Origin: Larus michahellis
Taxonomy: Eukaryota; Chordata; Aves; Charadriiformes; Laridae
Length of the DNA: 64,000 bases
Assembly: GCF_964199755.1 (NCBI RefSeq)
Contig: NC_133896.1
Span: 83,233,815-83,297,814, forward strand
Direction of reading: 5' to 3'
Every line of letters begins with the position of its first letter. Positions within the stretch are counted from its first letter, which is position 1. Positions 1 to 12,100 of the stretch are shown here, in pieces. The position numbers and the translations under genes are program-made. The notes below the pieces were generated by a model. That model saw only the letters and a list, made by a program, of their open reading frames with translations. It searched no databases and was not told where the DNA came from.

Positions 1-2599
1 TCCTTGGGCGATACCTCTGCATAAACCACCTCACTTGCCATTTTGAAAAGATGCTTTCAGATCTGCAATCAAAATGGACTCATTGAAGAAGTAGTACCCA
101 GTATTACATCCTTTCTGGCCTCCCCCCTCCATCACACCACATTAGGTCAAAAGAAATGTTTAGGTGTTTCTAAAACGGAAGGAAATTAGATACTTTTTTT
201 TTTTTTAAATGTAAATTCTCACCTTGTAGCTTTTGATAAACAGTTCTTAATTCTTAGCCCCTTCTGTTGATATATGTTCAATTAAAAACAGTATATCTGT
301 TATTTTATCAAGTTTCTTACAAATTGTGACCTTCTGTCATAATTTTCATTTGGAACCTGAGCTGGCAACACGCCGAGTATGAATATATCCCCCTCAAACC
401 AACTGGACACTAAAATGTATTTCAACGGAAAACTCAGATTGTCATTATTAGATTGCTTCAGTTTGTGATTATCAAATCACTTCCTCCTAAACTTGGTTAG
501 TTCAGGGTTGAAATCAGAAAGCAATGATGAGGAGAGGAATGGAGGAAATATCTGACATTGCTGAAGCATCTAATTTCAAGGCTTTTGAGAGAAACTATTT
601 CTGCATTTTCATTTTTCTATGTTTTATATACTTTATATGTATATTTATATATATTCTATATTTTTTCATATATTTTTCTTTTGAATAAAAGTAATTTTTA
701 AAGTTGGGTTTGAAACAAAATACTGCTCTTAGGTCAACTTTCTTTTTTTTTCGGGTGTTCCTCTACATGGAAATTTCTAAATTTTTTTACTTTTATGGTA
801 ACTTAAAATCATGACAAAATTTGAATTCTTCTCCCAGAGGAATTTCTGCACTTCAATCATGCCTAGACCACACGCTAATCTTCACATCCCAGGGGCACTA
901 TTAACTTTAGCATTAAACCAGGGCTGAGTCGTATCTGTGACTGCTCTGCGTGTTGGTCATCAAATGTTCTCATTAAAGGCAGACAACACATTTTTTTTTT
1001 CCCTCTAGTAGAGGTATTAGTTCAAGATGAAGTCAATGTAGTTATCATGGTGGTAAGTCAAGAAGTGCAATATTCTGCCCTCTTGGGACCAGCCATGGAA
1101 GTAAGATGAACAACAATTTGGCTTTTTCAGCTTAAATCATTAAACTCTTTTGAGAATGGACTGACACGATCCTGGTGACTAAAAGGTTCTGTGTAACGAT
1201 GCCCTCTTCTTCCAGGGAAAGGTTTGAGGTGAAATGATTTGCTGCTGTCTGTCTTACCTGCTAAGACCAAGCTTTTTATGCAGCCTGACAAACCGTATAC
1301 TTTGAACAGACGAAGAGGAAAGGTTAAGGCAAAGCACATTGATTTTTTTATTCTACTGCAATGATTTGGAGTAAATATGAACTACTCAGCCCTACTGGAA
1401 GACTTGCTGAAAACTGTCAGGTTCAAACTGGAAAAACAATGACAACTGTAGAGATGATTTCCCAGAAAGAAAAAAATAACGCTGAAAACCAGCCATTTCA
1501 GACACAAAGAGAAGAAACTGAACGTCCTTAGATGAGACGTATATATGCTATAGGGCAGCATATCAACAACATTGGGACATAATACAACTACTGTTTGTTT
1601 GAAGGATCTGTAGGAAACTGTTGTACATATGCCTCAATAGGTATATATACATTTAATGTATGTGTAAATTAAACACATATTCCTATTTAATGCCGTGGTA
1701 ACACAGAGTAAGTTTACAATGTCTTTATTAGCAGTGCCAGAGAATGAGCCTTCGCCCCCAGGCCAGGCCTTCAGCTGCCTGCTGGCACCGTAGGCATGCC
1801 TACACCATTCTAGGAGAACCACTCTGGAGGCACCTGGATGCATGCATACTTTCTATTAGTTGGTATAACTGCACCCCACAGACCTCTCCAGCATGTACCA
1901 CACTAACAACTCACCCACGCCATGCACAAACACCGCCGTGTCACCATGCTCCTTATCTGGGTGCTCTGCACTGCACAAGCAAATACACGACTGCTGTTCT
2001 TGCTCAAGCTATGTAGCGCACAATTGCTTAGGGCTGTTGCAGCATTTGGTTCATGCGATAGGATGATTTCGGCTAAGTTTGCATGTCATGTCGTGCCATC
2101 CTTGAGCAGTCTGTAGGGAATGAGAGAATTTGCTTGCTAAAGGCATTTTTAGTAGCTCTGGTCCGTCAAGAGCAGCCGGATTCATGTTCACAATTCAGGA
2201 CAGTCTTCCTCTGTAGACAGGAGGTTTCTGGAAAGGGAGACAAGCACCATCAGGTTGACCTGCATTATTTTATGCATCTGGGAAAACAAGTGGTGGAGTG
2301 GTCACGCTCAAAGCACCTACCTCGGAGCCAGGTCCTGCCCTTCAACAGCACCTTGGGACACTGCAGGAGCAGAGGACATACCTCCCCCTGGTGCCTCCTT
2401 CACCTAGTCTGTCCTGTCAGGAGACATTCAAGGACCATTCCTCTGAACTTTCAGAAGATGATAGGACTGTGGAGGTACCTATCTCTCTCTACTAACTGGA
2501 AAGTAAAAGAAAGTAAACATCTTAGATTTAGACGTCTGCCCTTAGGTACCTAAATCAGCGAGCAGAAGATCTCAGGATTAAAGCATTGCTATCTAAAGG
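1..2599. other. Intergenic, no gene recognised
   Basis: AT-rich single-copy-looking DNA. I see no exon with plausible splice sites, no recognisable protein domain and no RNA gene on either strand. The short open frames present are not coherent with any family I know. Confidence 0.5.
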
Positions 2600-2690
2600 A
2601 TCATAGAACCACAGCATCATCAAATGGTTTGGGTTGGAAGGGACCTTAAAGATCACGTAGTTCCAACCCCCTTCCAATTCCAACATCCTC
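2600..2690 (-). repeat. CR1 LINE 3'-end fragment
   Basis: The plus strand reads atcatagaaccacagcatc followed by gggttggaagggacc and a ttccaaccccc stretch. This is the reverse complement of the standard avian CR1 3' end. It is a short truncated copy. Confidence 0.8.
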
Positions 2691-4410
2691 CCCTTCCCTT
2701 AGCAGGCGCGTGATGATTCAGTTGAAAAAGACATTTGCTGCCTGACTCTGCAGCCAAGATGTTCTGAGGCGGATTCTTTAATTCAGCAAAATAACACGAG
2801 GAAGGGATTTGTATTGACACTGTGCTCTCAGTGCCAGTAATGCAAAGCTAGACTATTTATTGTAGCATCCAAGGCTTTTGAAGACATCTGGGGAAAGGAG
2901 AAAAGAGGCTCTGGAGGAATAGAAGACAGTGATGTTTGATCACTGTTTTCCATCCTGTTTATTATTAGTTGCACGGAACTGACAAAATTATTTTGTCAGT
3001 GGATTTGGTGAAAGCATGTAAAGATGTACCTGTCACTACAAGGATATTTCAATGGTTTGGAAGAGGTCTTTTGCCCTCTTTCATTAGTCCTTTGTATTTT
3101 AATAACACAAAACAGTCGCTAGATGTCTCTGCTGCACCATAAAATATATCAGAAATTCTATTCCGTTTAAACTGAAGGAAATCTTATATGCTTATATAGC
3201 CTTTTTGTTAAAGTATGAGTTGCATAAAATAGCATGTCAGAAATAGCTACAGGGTGAAGGAGAAAGGAACCTGGAAGATACAAAAGGAGCGGATGAGATG
3301 GGTATTGGCTACAAATTCATGAAGCACAGAAGACTTAGCAGTAAGCTTTTCATAACCGATGCCAGCACAGTAAAGTATCGTAGAGATACTGGGATATAAC
3401 TGCACCCCTGTAGCTGGTTTATAAATTTAAGCAGTTTAAACCAATCCTGATCAGGGGACAGGGATGTGAGAGAAATGGGAAGCCGGTATCGTGGACAGAT
3501 GTGCAACAGACATAGCTTATGATTAGTGACGATGGTAGCAGAGATGGAGGAGGGTGTCAAAGACCACAGTACGTACCTCAAAATCTTTGGCTAAACAGAC
3601 CATGAAGGTGGTGTTGGGTGACAGGACTTCAGTGGGGCACAGCAAGCAGCACGCTGGCAGAGCTCGGAGCAGAGAGAAGTCTCGCTCCAGGCAACTCTCT
3701 CCCAAGGGCAGCAACAACCTAAGACTGACCGGTTTGATTTAGTGAGTTTCTGCATATAAGCCTGCTCTGTCCCAGGACCTAAAGCTCTGCTTTAACTCCT
3801 ACACAAAGGAAATTCCCTGGCTTAGGCTAAAAGAAACAGGGCTTTTTCCCCCCCTGAAATAGATAATAGTGGGTTGTTGTTCCTGCATTGGGGCAGAGTA
3901 GGAACTGGACAATCCATGGAAATCCTTTCTCAACCTTTTCTTTTCACGATTTTTTAGATTGTTTTTTTCATGGTTTTGAAGTCTTCACTATGGAGAATAA
4001 ATTAATATCTTTTATATCTAAAGCAAGTACATAACTTATGTATATAAATCTCCGTGCGTATAAGTCACTTGTCCTGGTTTGAGGGCAAAACCATGGCAAC
4101 ACTCTATCACTTCAAGTTTTCAACTTTTTGAGCATAAGCTGAAGAGCTGACTAGAGCTGAACAAGCAAAATAACAACCACCAAGAAAAATTTAAAATAGG
4201 GTTTTTTTTCGATTTTTTTTTCTTTTAAACAACCTGTGGGAGGTGGCAGATGCAAACGTAGTATGCCTGGGAAATAAATCCTGTATTTTCAGGATGGTGG
4301 AGGCCCTGCCATCTGATAATTACCCACCATTTCCCTTAACAATTGTATGTTTTCTTAGAAGGGGAATAAGAAAATGCTTTTATTATTGCTTCTGAACAAT
4401 ATATCTCTTA
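2691..4410. other. Intergenic, no gene recognised
   Basis: No supported exon, RNA gene or repeat family was recognised here. Confidence 0.45.
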
Positions 4411-4415
4411 CGAAT

Positions 4416-4765
4416 TGTCCTGGTTCCGGTGGGGATAGGGTTAACTTTTCCTGGTATTCCATGCCATGTGAGCCACGCCCACCCTGAGTTGCCGGGGGAG
4501 GGGGCAGGAAGTTGCTGCTTAAAAGCGGGCTGGGGCGTCCCGGGTCCGGCCGGTCGGCGAGCGGCGGGGAGCGGCGGTTTCGTAATCGCGTTTGTATATT
4601 CCCCTGTCCGTGTTGTTGTTGTTTGCCTGTTCCCTTTGCTGTTCTGTTAAACTGCCTTTGTCCCAACCCAAGAGTCTTGCCTTTTCTTACGATCCTTCCT
4701 GTATTAGGAAGGCACGTGCGAGCGGCACGTGGTTCTTTGTTGCCATCTGAGGCTAAACCACGACA
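4416..4765 (+). mobile_element. Solo LTR of an avian endogenous retrovirus, 350 bp
   Basis: The element begins TGTCCTGGTTCCGG and ends CCACGACA, giving TG...CA termini with short inverted ends. It is flanked on both sides by the 5-bp direct repeat cgaat (4411-4415 and 4766-4770), which is a target-site duplication. No retroviral internal sequence is attached, so this is a solo LTR left by recombination between two LTRs. Its middle is very GC-rich (about 4530-4590), followed by a T-rich part, as in an LTR promoter/R region. The intact duplication suggests a fairly young insertion. Confidence 0.85.
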
Positions 4766-4770
4766 CGAAT

Positions 4771-5689
4771 GCATTCAAAAGTTCTGGAAACTGTTTTAGA
4801 CTGTCTGCAACTTGATTTTTGTCTCACACATGTACCTAATGAATAGACGAAGACCAAGTATGATGCTGTACTGCAACACATTCAGGTAAAAGTAATTCTT
4901 TTCATAGTAATCAGAGGCAAGAGAAGTGTTAATGCATGGATCTTTCTCTGTTTAGTGCCTTACCAGCTCCTGTTGATTTTTAGTAAGGTCAACAACAGCC
5001 TGAGTGTGGAGAGTGTGCTTTGAGTGGATTCTCAGTCTGCTTGGGAGAGGAGGGATGCAATACTGTTTCCTTCTGTAGTTATCAGGAGAAAGCTTCAGGC
5101 AAGATTTCCTGTGACAACCGTATTTCAAACATTTGAAGATCTTCCTAAGTCTGAGTAGAGCAGTCTGCATGTATTGCACAGTGTGTATCATAAATGGCAC
5201 TAATAAAAAGCATGTGACACTGAGTTGAAATTAATGATCAGCTGCAGTCTGCCAAAAAGTAATGCAGCATTATTTCATGTACTTATTAGTACTTCTACTT
5301 CTTCTTCTTCTTCTTCTTGCTCAGCTCAACTAAACTGTCAGTCACAACCTTGGATACTGTTTTTTGATTGTATAATTTTGAATGACTATTATTTGCATGT
5401 TAAGGAATGAAAAGACTTAAAAGTTGTAATTCTACAATGAATAAAGCCTCCTATTGTTTCAGGGGTTGCTGCCATTGACACAGTAGCTGGTGATATAGTA
5501 GCCTTGAACAGCACAAACTGCTGGGGTGGAAGGCCCCTCAGGCCTTACTGATACCAAGTTAAAAAGAACATATGGTTCTCTCCTTACTGGAATAATGTAG
5601 CTAAGTTTGAAATGCTTTGTAAGCGGATGAGTTAGACATCTGCTGGGTTTAGTTGGATAAAAGGAAGCCTTGAGACACTGCATCCTTGA
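4771..5689. other. Intergenic with a (CTT)7 microsatellite
   Basis: Contains seven CTT units at 5298-5318. I recognised nothing else; the part near 5460-5690 may be decayed retroviral sequence adjoining the next LTR, but this is weak. Confidence 0.4.
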
Positions 5690-6116
5690 GTAGAACAGAT
5701 AGGGAGAGATGCTAGAATAAGCTAGTTTTGTGAGAACAGGAGTTGGAAACTAAGCCAAAAGACCAACTGAGTATGCATGAAGATCAAGTTCAACCAGCGG
5801 ACACGGTGAGGAAGACTATTGATGACCACCAGAGGACCCTGCAAGAGCGCCAATGGACATGGATGCGCGTGTGTCAAGGACATTTGCATATATTAATGAG
5901 TTTTAGGTGATAATATGAATATGTTAATCATTTATGGGAAATTTAATGAATATGCATATTCTGATTGCTTATAGCCTTTGTAGTTGAGCAACTACAAAGC
6001 GCGCACACTAGGCGATGTGATCCCCTGTGCGCCCAGTGCTGCAATAAAGAATGCCTGCTTTCTAACACTCCAAAATTGAGTCTTAGAGAGTTCTTAATCG
6101 CTGGCTTATGGTATCA
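5690..6116 (+). mobile_element. ERVL-type LTR, plus orientation (5' limit approximate)
   Basis: It contains a block with gaccaccagaggaccctgc, a promoter-like AT-rich part, then cccctgtgcgcccagtgctg followed directly by AATAAA and ends ...ttatggtatca. This is the arrangement of avian class III LTRs (polyadenylation signal inside the LTR, CA terminus). A related LTR in the opposite orientation lies at about 57.5-58.0 kb. The 5' boundary is uncertain by tens of bases. Confidence 0.6.
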
Positions 6117-6585
6117 CCCTTCTGTTTCAATCAGTGAAAGCTTGAGTGGCTCCACTACCTTAGAAGAAAGCACTTAGATAAGGATGGTAGGTACTCCATA
6201 AATTCATGCCAGGGAACACCAAAAGTGCCTGCTGAGAAAGACAGCATTCCGGCTTTTCTCTGTAGTTTCCTTCCGTTGCTGATGCTGGCCTAAACAGGTG
6301 CTTTCCTGCGGTATACAAAAAGACACGCACAAAAAGAGTTAAAGACAATGAACCAACTGAGTAAACACTTTCCTCGTCCCACCCTCCGCTCTGAGGCCTT
6401 TGACCGTGGGCTGCGGAGTGACCAGGGCTGTCCCGGGACCATTGCGTTTGCCAGGGGCCTGTTGGGGGGCAGCCGATGCCGCTCAGGCTGGTGTCGGGGC
6501 CGGTGGCGTTGTGTCTGTGTTGTGGTTTGGGCAGTAATCTGGGTTGTTTGAGTTTGTGCTGTAGCTTTCAGTGTGTGTGTGTGTC
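6117..6585. other. Intergenic, no gene recognised
   Basis: GC-richer stretch with a short GT run (about 6570-6584). No supported gene. Confidence 0.4.
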
Positions 6586-6669
6586 TGAATTCCTACTGCA
6601 GCTTTCGGTGGCAGGGCTGCCTGAATTTCTGCTGTGGCTTTTGGAGGCAGGGCTGTCTGAATTTCTGCT
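6586..6669 (+). repeat. Imperfect 36-bp tandem repeat
   Basis: Two and a third units, each beginning tgaattyctrct and the full ones containing ggcagggctg: 6586-6621, 6622-6657 and a partial unit from 6658. It lies at the inner edge of the minus-strand ERV relic. Confidence 0.6.
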
Positions 6670-6699
6670 CTTTCTTTGACTTTGGCCGTGGGGTTTGAG

Positions 6700-7258
6700 T
6701 AGCCATATCACACGTCACACAATACTCACTCCTGCACTGATATCTAACAGTAAACCACCCCTGCAACACAAAACCGACAACAAAATCACATACGAATTAA
6801 AGTAACATTCACTCTCTAAACAGCCCGAAGGTTTCTCATCCCCTGATTCTCTTACTATCACTTTGGCATAATCATCAAAGGGCAAAGCAAACTTTCCCCA
6901 GGTAAGACCAAAAGCATAATTAGTAAAAGAATCCATTACAAGATGCCCAAGGTATGCAGGTAGAACCGTTATCCAAGCAATTATTTTTTACATCTGAAGG
7001 CAAATCCACACCAACATAGCACACTTAGACCACCGCATCCAAACACAAAGAAGAAATAAACCATGCAATATATTCGACCAACTAAGCTCCACTGCATCAA
7101 TTAACTTCATACAAAACTCTCTAAAGGCACAATACAAGATTTCATGTAAGAACGACATGATGTGAACTGTCTGTTCTCCCTGAACAAGCTGGAATTCAAA
7201 CTATTCAGGCAATCTGTCAGAGCTCCGTTTGTGCCCCCATGTTGGGTGCCAATAAATC
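6700..7258 (-). mobile_element. ERV 5' leader region, truncated, minus strand
   Basis: This follows the LTR at 7259-7972 when read on the minus strand. It starts with a 7-base spacer, then a primer-binding site, then leader-like sequence. No gag reading frame is visible, and the provirus appears cut off or replaced by other sequence below about 6.7 kb. The inner boundary is approximate. Confidence 0.5.
7234..7251 (-). other. Retroviral primer-binding site, decayed tRNA-Lys(1,2) type
   Basis: On the minus strand the sequence 7 bases after the LTR end reads TGGCACCCAACATGGGGG. The tRNA-Lys(1,2) primer-binding site is known to read TGGCGCCCAACGTGGGGC; two of the differences are CG to CA/TG changes typical of methyl-CpG decay. 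This orients the ERV on the minus strand. Confidence 0.7.
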
Positions 7259-7972
7259 TGTCGTGGTTTTGGCCAAATTGGCCAATGGCTGGTGACAGAT
7301 GCTCCCCCGCCACAAACTCTCGTACATGGATAGGAGGAGGAGAGATAAAGAGGTTTATGAGTTTAGAAGAAACTAAACTACTTTAGTGAAATATCAATAA
7401 TAAAATATAAAGGAAAATAATGAAATAGATACAATATATACAAAACTATCAAGCTCCCAGGATGATGTCATTGGCAGGCACTGGGGAAGTCCCAGACTAG
7501 GCTCGGCAATGGGTGGGAACTGGATTCCAGAGCTGGAGTCAGGAACCCACAGATGGGGATCAAAGGCAGAGGAACAGACAGAGTCCCCCTCGTATGCCGG
7601 CCATTGAAGAAAGAGAGCTGACCTTTTGATCCCTCAGCTTTTATACCAAGCATGGGGCAGATGGGATGGAATGCCCTGTTGGTCGGTTTTGGGTCACCTG
7701 TCCTGTCTGCTCCTCCCTGCAGGTGGGACCCCTCTACGGTTTTCTGCTTTCTACCTTCCAACAGGGCAAATAATGAAAATAGCAATAGGTATAAGCAAGA
7801 GCCTCTCTGCACTCCATTCCTTGGCACAGACCGTAAACATCAGTTTTACCACTCTGAGAATGAGCTGTTTTAGGCACAACATGCTGTTATTTTCAGAGAG
7901 TTAGAAGAGGCCTAGTTAAGAAATAAAATTACTGAACAGAAAGTTGGTTCTGTTTTACCTCAAACCAGGACA
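7259..7972 (-). mobile_element. ERV 5' LTR, 714 bp, minus strand
   Basis: On the minus strand it starts TGTCCTGGTTTGAGG and ends GGTTTTGGCC-complement sequence to CCACGACA, giving TG...CA ends. A closely similar copy in plus orientation is the solo LTR at 32152-32878; both contain the shared segment with the ctcccag/gatgatgtcat block, the tatttcattattttcc block and the tggccaatttggcc block. The adjacent primer-binding site shows that this copy is a 5' LTR. Confidence 0.85.
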
Positions 7973-8755
7973 CCTGGATGTGACATCCTTGGTCTGAACA
8001 AGTTCTTTAAGGAGCCCAAGTCATGGAGGGGGTAAACCTCATCTGAATTACACATTCATTCTGCTTCGGTTGTTCAAGATAGACAGAGCAAATTAGCCTT
8101 TCTGCGTTAGTACATCATCTGTTATGTTTTACTTCACCTATGTTGGGCCAATTTTCAGCTTTACTTCCAGACTTAATTACTGCACCATGAATCATGGGGA
8201 GGTCCATCAACACCAATGGTGTTATCCCGCCGCAAAGCTGCAGTAACGGAGCTGTCTCCTTTTTCTAAGTGACCTGGAGCTATCACCTCCTATTTTAACC
8301 GCAATCAGTTACAGCCTGAGTGGTTTTATATGAGAAAGCTCTGTTAAATTTATCATGGTCTAGACTAAAGAATGACTGGGTAGTTCATTTTTTCACCACC
8401 CTTTTGATTTCTCCATTATTTGTAGATTTAATTCTGGAATGAGTTAAAAGGTTTTCTTCTTTTTAAGAAAAAACAACTGCCTTGTGAAGGAAACTCAAAA
8501 CTGAAGAAAGCCTTGACAAAAGTGGTAATAAGAGCTGTCTTAGCCATGCAGGTAAGAAAGTAAAGGTCAGGTTGAAGTGGTGGAGGCTGGCTGCCCTTCC
8601 TGACCCTGCGTGCGACTTACAAAAAATCTTGAGGTGGCCCTGGGTAGGCAATAGCCATTGATCCTCAGGGCTTTCCTTGTTGTGGGGAAAGGTGAGGCTG
8701 GGTGTACAGCTGGATGCCCTGGAGATCCCGTAGCTTGGACTTGGCAGCCTCCTGG
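7973..8755. other. Intergenic, no gene recognised
   Basis: No exon or repeat family recognised with confidence. Confidence 0.4.
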
Positions 8756-9190
8756 GGACAGTGTTTGGCAGGCTGAGAGAGTTGGGGTTGTTCAGCCTGG
8801 AGAAGAGAAGGCTCCGGGGAGACCTCATAGCAGCCTTACAGTACCTACAGAGGCCTGTAGGTACTGTAGAGACCTTCCAGAGGCCTACAGGAAAGCTGGG
8901 GAGGGGCTGTTTGCAAGGGCATGTAGCGATAGGATGAGGGGCAATGGTTTTAAACTAGAGCAGGGCAGGTTTAGATTAGACATTAGGAAGAAGTTCTTTC
9001 CAATGAGGGTGGTGATACACCAGACCAGGTTGCCCAGAGAGGTGGTGGAGGCCCCATCCCTGGAGACATTCAAGGCCAGGCTTGATGGGGCTCAGAGCAA
9101 TCTGATCTAGTGGAGGATGTCCCTGCTTACTGCAGGGGGTTGGACTAGATGGCCTTTAGAGGTCGCTTCCAACCCACCACATTCCATGAT
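8756..9190 (+). repeat. CR1 LINE 3' part, with internal inverted duplication
   Basis: Matches the familiar CR1 3' region: ggctgagagagttggggttg, the ttcagcctggagaagagaag block, the ggcactgg-equivalent block, and the end around gcttccaacccaccac and attccatgat. An inverted 14-bp pair at 8837-8868 interrupts the normal order (see findings). Confidence 0.9.
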
Positions 9191-12100
9191 TTAGCATCTC
9201 TTGAGTCATCATAGCCCCATGTGTGTCGTGTCTTCAATCTCCCACATGCACAGCGTGTCCAACTTCAGATGGTGTTGGCTGTTACCTACCCCACAAACAG
9301 GATGTGGACTAAGGAGCTGGTGCTTTGCCGGGTGGACAGGTACGGAGACCTCCCCGACAATTGCTGTCTTAACTGAGGCTGCTGGAAAAGCAGGAAGTTT
9401 TGCAGAGGGACGGCAGAAGGTCTTGGGCAGAAAGCAAGTTGTTGCTATTTCAGTGACGCTGCAGGATTTGGGGTATGTCTGTGTCATGTGGAGGCTGAAG
9501 AGCTGTCCCTGTGGCATGGGGAATCATTAATGATTTCCTTATCTGCAGGTCTCCGGTTCATCTGTCCCTGTGAGTTTGAAGCAGTTCAGTAGGCTTCAGA
9601 CATTAGGACTATTCTCAAGATACTTGCTCATTAGCAGGAATTACAATTGCCGCATAGTTTGAACTGATTAAACAGCCTAATGATCATTACTAACAGTAGT
9701 AGCTATTGTAGTTAAGAGTACAATTGATGCATCAAAGTCTTACATTTTGGAGGTATAATTCTGTCCCTAGGGAAAAAAATATGTTCCTGCTTCCTCCCAG
9801 ACACAGCGGATCATACCAACTATGTGGGAATGGTCTGAAAAGGATTATTTTCCTTATCAGCATCAGCTATTGGCCATTGGAGAAAGGATGTTGGGTGGGT
9901 TGGAGCAGTGATTTGATCCTGTGTGGCAGGTCCAAAGCTCCCACGTAACGCTGCCATGGGAGTTACAGCTGTAAGTGATGTTGACATGAGCAGGCTTGAT
10001 GGGCTGGTGCCCGTGTGACAGCAAGGATGTCTCGGCATGCCCAATTTGAAGAGACAGCACCCTTAAAAAATCTATGTTGCTTTCCTTGGTTTGCTGTAAA
10101 CAGAGTTTTGGGGTTTTTTTTTAATAATGCATTGTTGGGATACTATTGTTTCTAATACACCTGTCTAAAATGTTAAATCTTTGCCTTGTAGATTTTGGAC
10201 TGATTTAAACAAGAACCAGCTAGCATGCCCAGGACTTGGATTATTTTCCATGTAGGTGCCTGCAACTGCATGCATGTTAATATAGAGACTCTGTGCCTGG
10301 GACTGCCAGCATTACTGTAGTATATTAGATACTAGAATTTTTGTCTTGGAATATTTACTTCTCGTATTTTGTGCCTGGGTTCATTTTAGGCTTATATTCA
10401 CCTTGCGATGGAAATCATCCCTGTAATGCTGTTTTTAGACCCTTACGTCTAGTGCCATGAACTGTGCTCGTTGTAAATGCTTCAAAGGGTGGATATACTT
10501 TCCCTTTTAAAATTTCCTGGGTAGGAGACTTTTGCTGCAAGGTCACGCATCCTAAATTTAACTTTTCTTTCTGTGCCTTTGCATGTGTACATTGTTTGGT
10601 GTGGTTTTTTTCTCTTGGGAAGTGAAGACAGTGCTTGTTTCTTATTGTTAGTGTGCTCATTTTCTGGTGAATTACTTTGTATTGCAATTCTCCATTGTTC
10701 AGTATTGCTGTAATAAAGCCAACTGCGATGAAGAATGATATCAAGTTGGAAAAAGAGTTGAGCGCTACATTATGATACAAATGTTAAAAAAAAAAAAAAT
10801 ATTTTAAACTGCTGAAGGAACAAGAGTTTCTAATATCTGCAATAATCAAAACAGTAAAAAAAAGAATAATTTTCAGGAATAATGTGGCAGTTAAAAATGC
10901 TTATCTTGGATATGATTATAGTTGGCATTAAAGTGGTGTTTTACATCTTTTAAAATGCTGTACAAATATTTACCGATTTGCGATACTATTAGGAGGAAGA
11001 TGGGGGACCGTAGATTGTCGGTGATAGGGCTGAGATAAAGGTAGCATTCACGCAGAGTCCCTCTGTGCTCCAGAATTTCGTTCATCAGTGATGAAGATGA
11101 GAAGTACTTTTGTCAAGTATTAGGATTAGATCCAGCAAGGATTTATGCATGTAAAAAAGGTGGGTGCTGCAGTGCCTGTGGCCTGTACACCTGAGCACAG
11201 GGACGGTTGGCACCTGAAAGTGTCTGTGGGAATGGGGGCTCCTTCTTCAGCACTGGGGGAGTTTTTCATGGTCATCTCAAATCTGTCTTTTGATATTTAG
11301 CAGTCGCTAAGTGCTAGTGTGAAGCTCCTCTGCTCCCGTGAAGTACACAGGGTAGATCACCGTGTGCCCAGAACAGTGGTTACAGCCCACGGCAGGAAAA
11401 GACACACATTTCGAGAGGGCGGGAATTTTTTTCCTAACAGAAAACCCCGAGGAAGCATTTTGGTTTTTTTTTCTTTTTTCTTTACGCTTAGACTTTCGGC
11501 TGTGTTGTGCAGGGGGTACCTGGAAAGGTCTGCATGGAGGGTGAGAAACAGGCAGTTGATATGCCCAGTGGCTGCATGCATAAACGCACTGCTACGTTCT
11601 GCTATGAAACAGGAAGGTTATTTTTTCAAAGGCACCGAAGAACTGAGGGTTTCTGAGTGTAAAAGGAGCCTTGGATAAGCCCCTGGCTTGAGGCAGCGAT
11701 CAGATGCAGGAGGTCGAGGGCCCGACCGCAGCTTTGCACCCATGGGAAGTTCTCTTTCCTCGCTCTGTGCCGTAAGTCCTGTGCATACACAGCGCTATAA
11801 ATAGCTTTTAGCAGGATTGTGACCATCGTTTGAAGAAATGTGACATATTGCAGAGTGCCACATGGCAGTATGCTGTAATACACTGTGATAATAATGGAAA
11901 TATAAGCAACTGTGAACAGCCTATAATTTTAGTTGGCGTACTTAATCGATAACATGTTCGCTTCCCCTGGAGTGAACCAAAGCCTGCTTTGGAAACAAGG
12001 AGGGCTTGGGAAGTTGTTATAATGCATGACCGGGTAATGAGGACAACATCTAGCAAAAAGTTTATTTACTGAAGATAAAAGTGCATCTCCCTGAATTAAC

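Noticed and set aside
7468-7827. Open frames inside the LTRs at 7.3-8.0 kb and 32.2-32.9 kb
   Set aside because: They lie within LTR sequence and have no retroviral or host protein features.
10415-10780. 121-codon minus-strand frame
   Set aside because: No recognised domain and no supporting signals; the DNA is AT-rich and intergenic.
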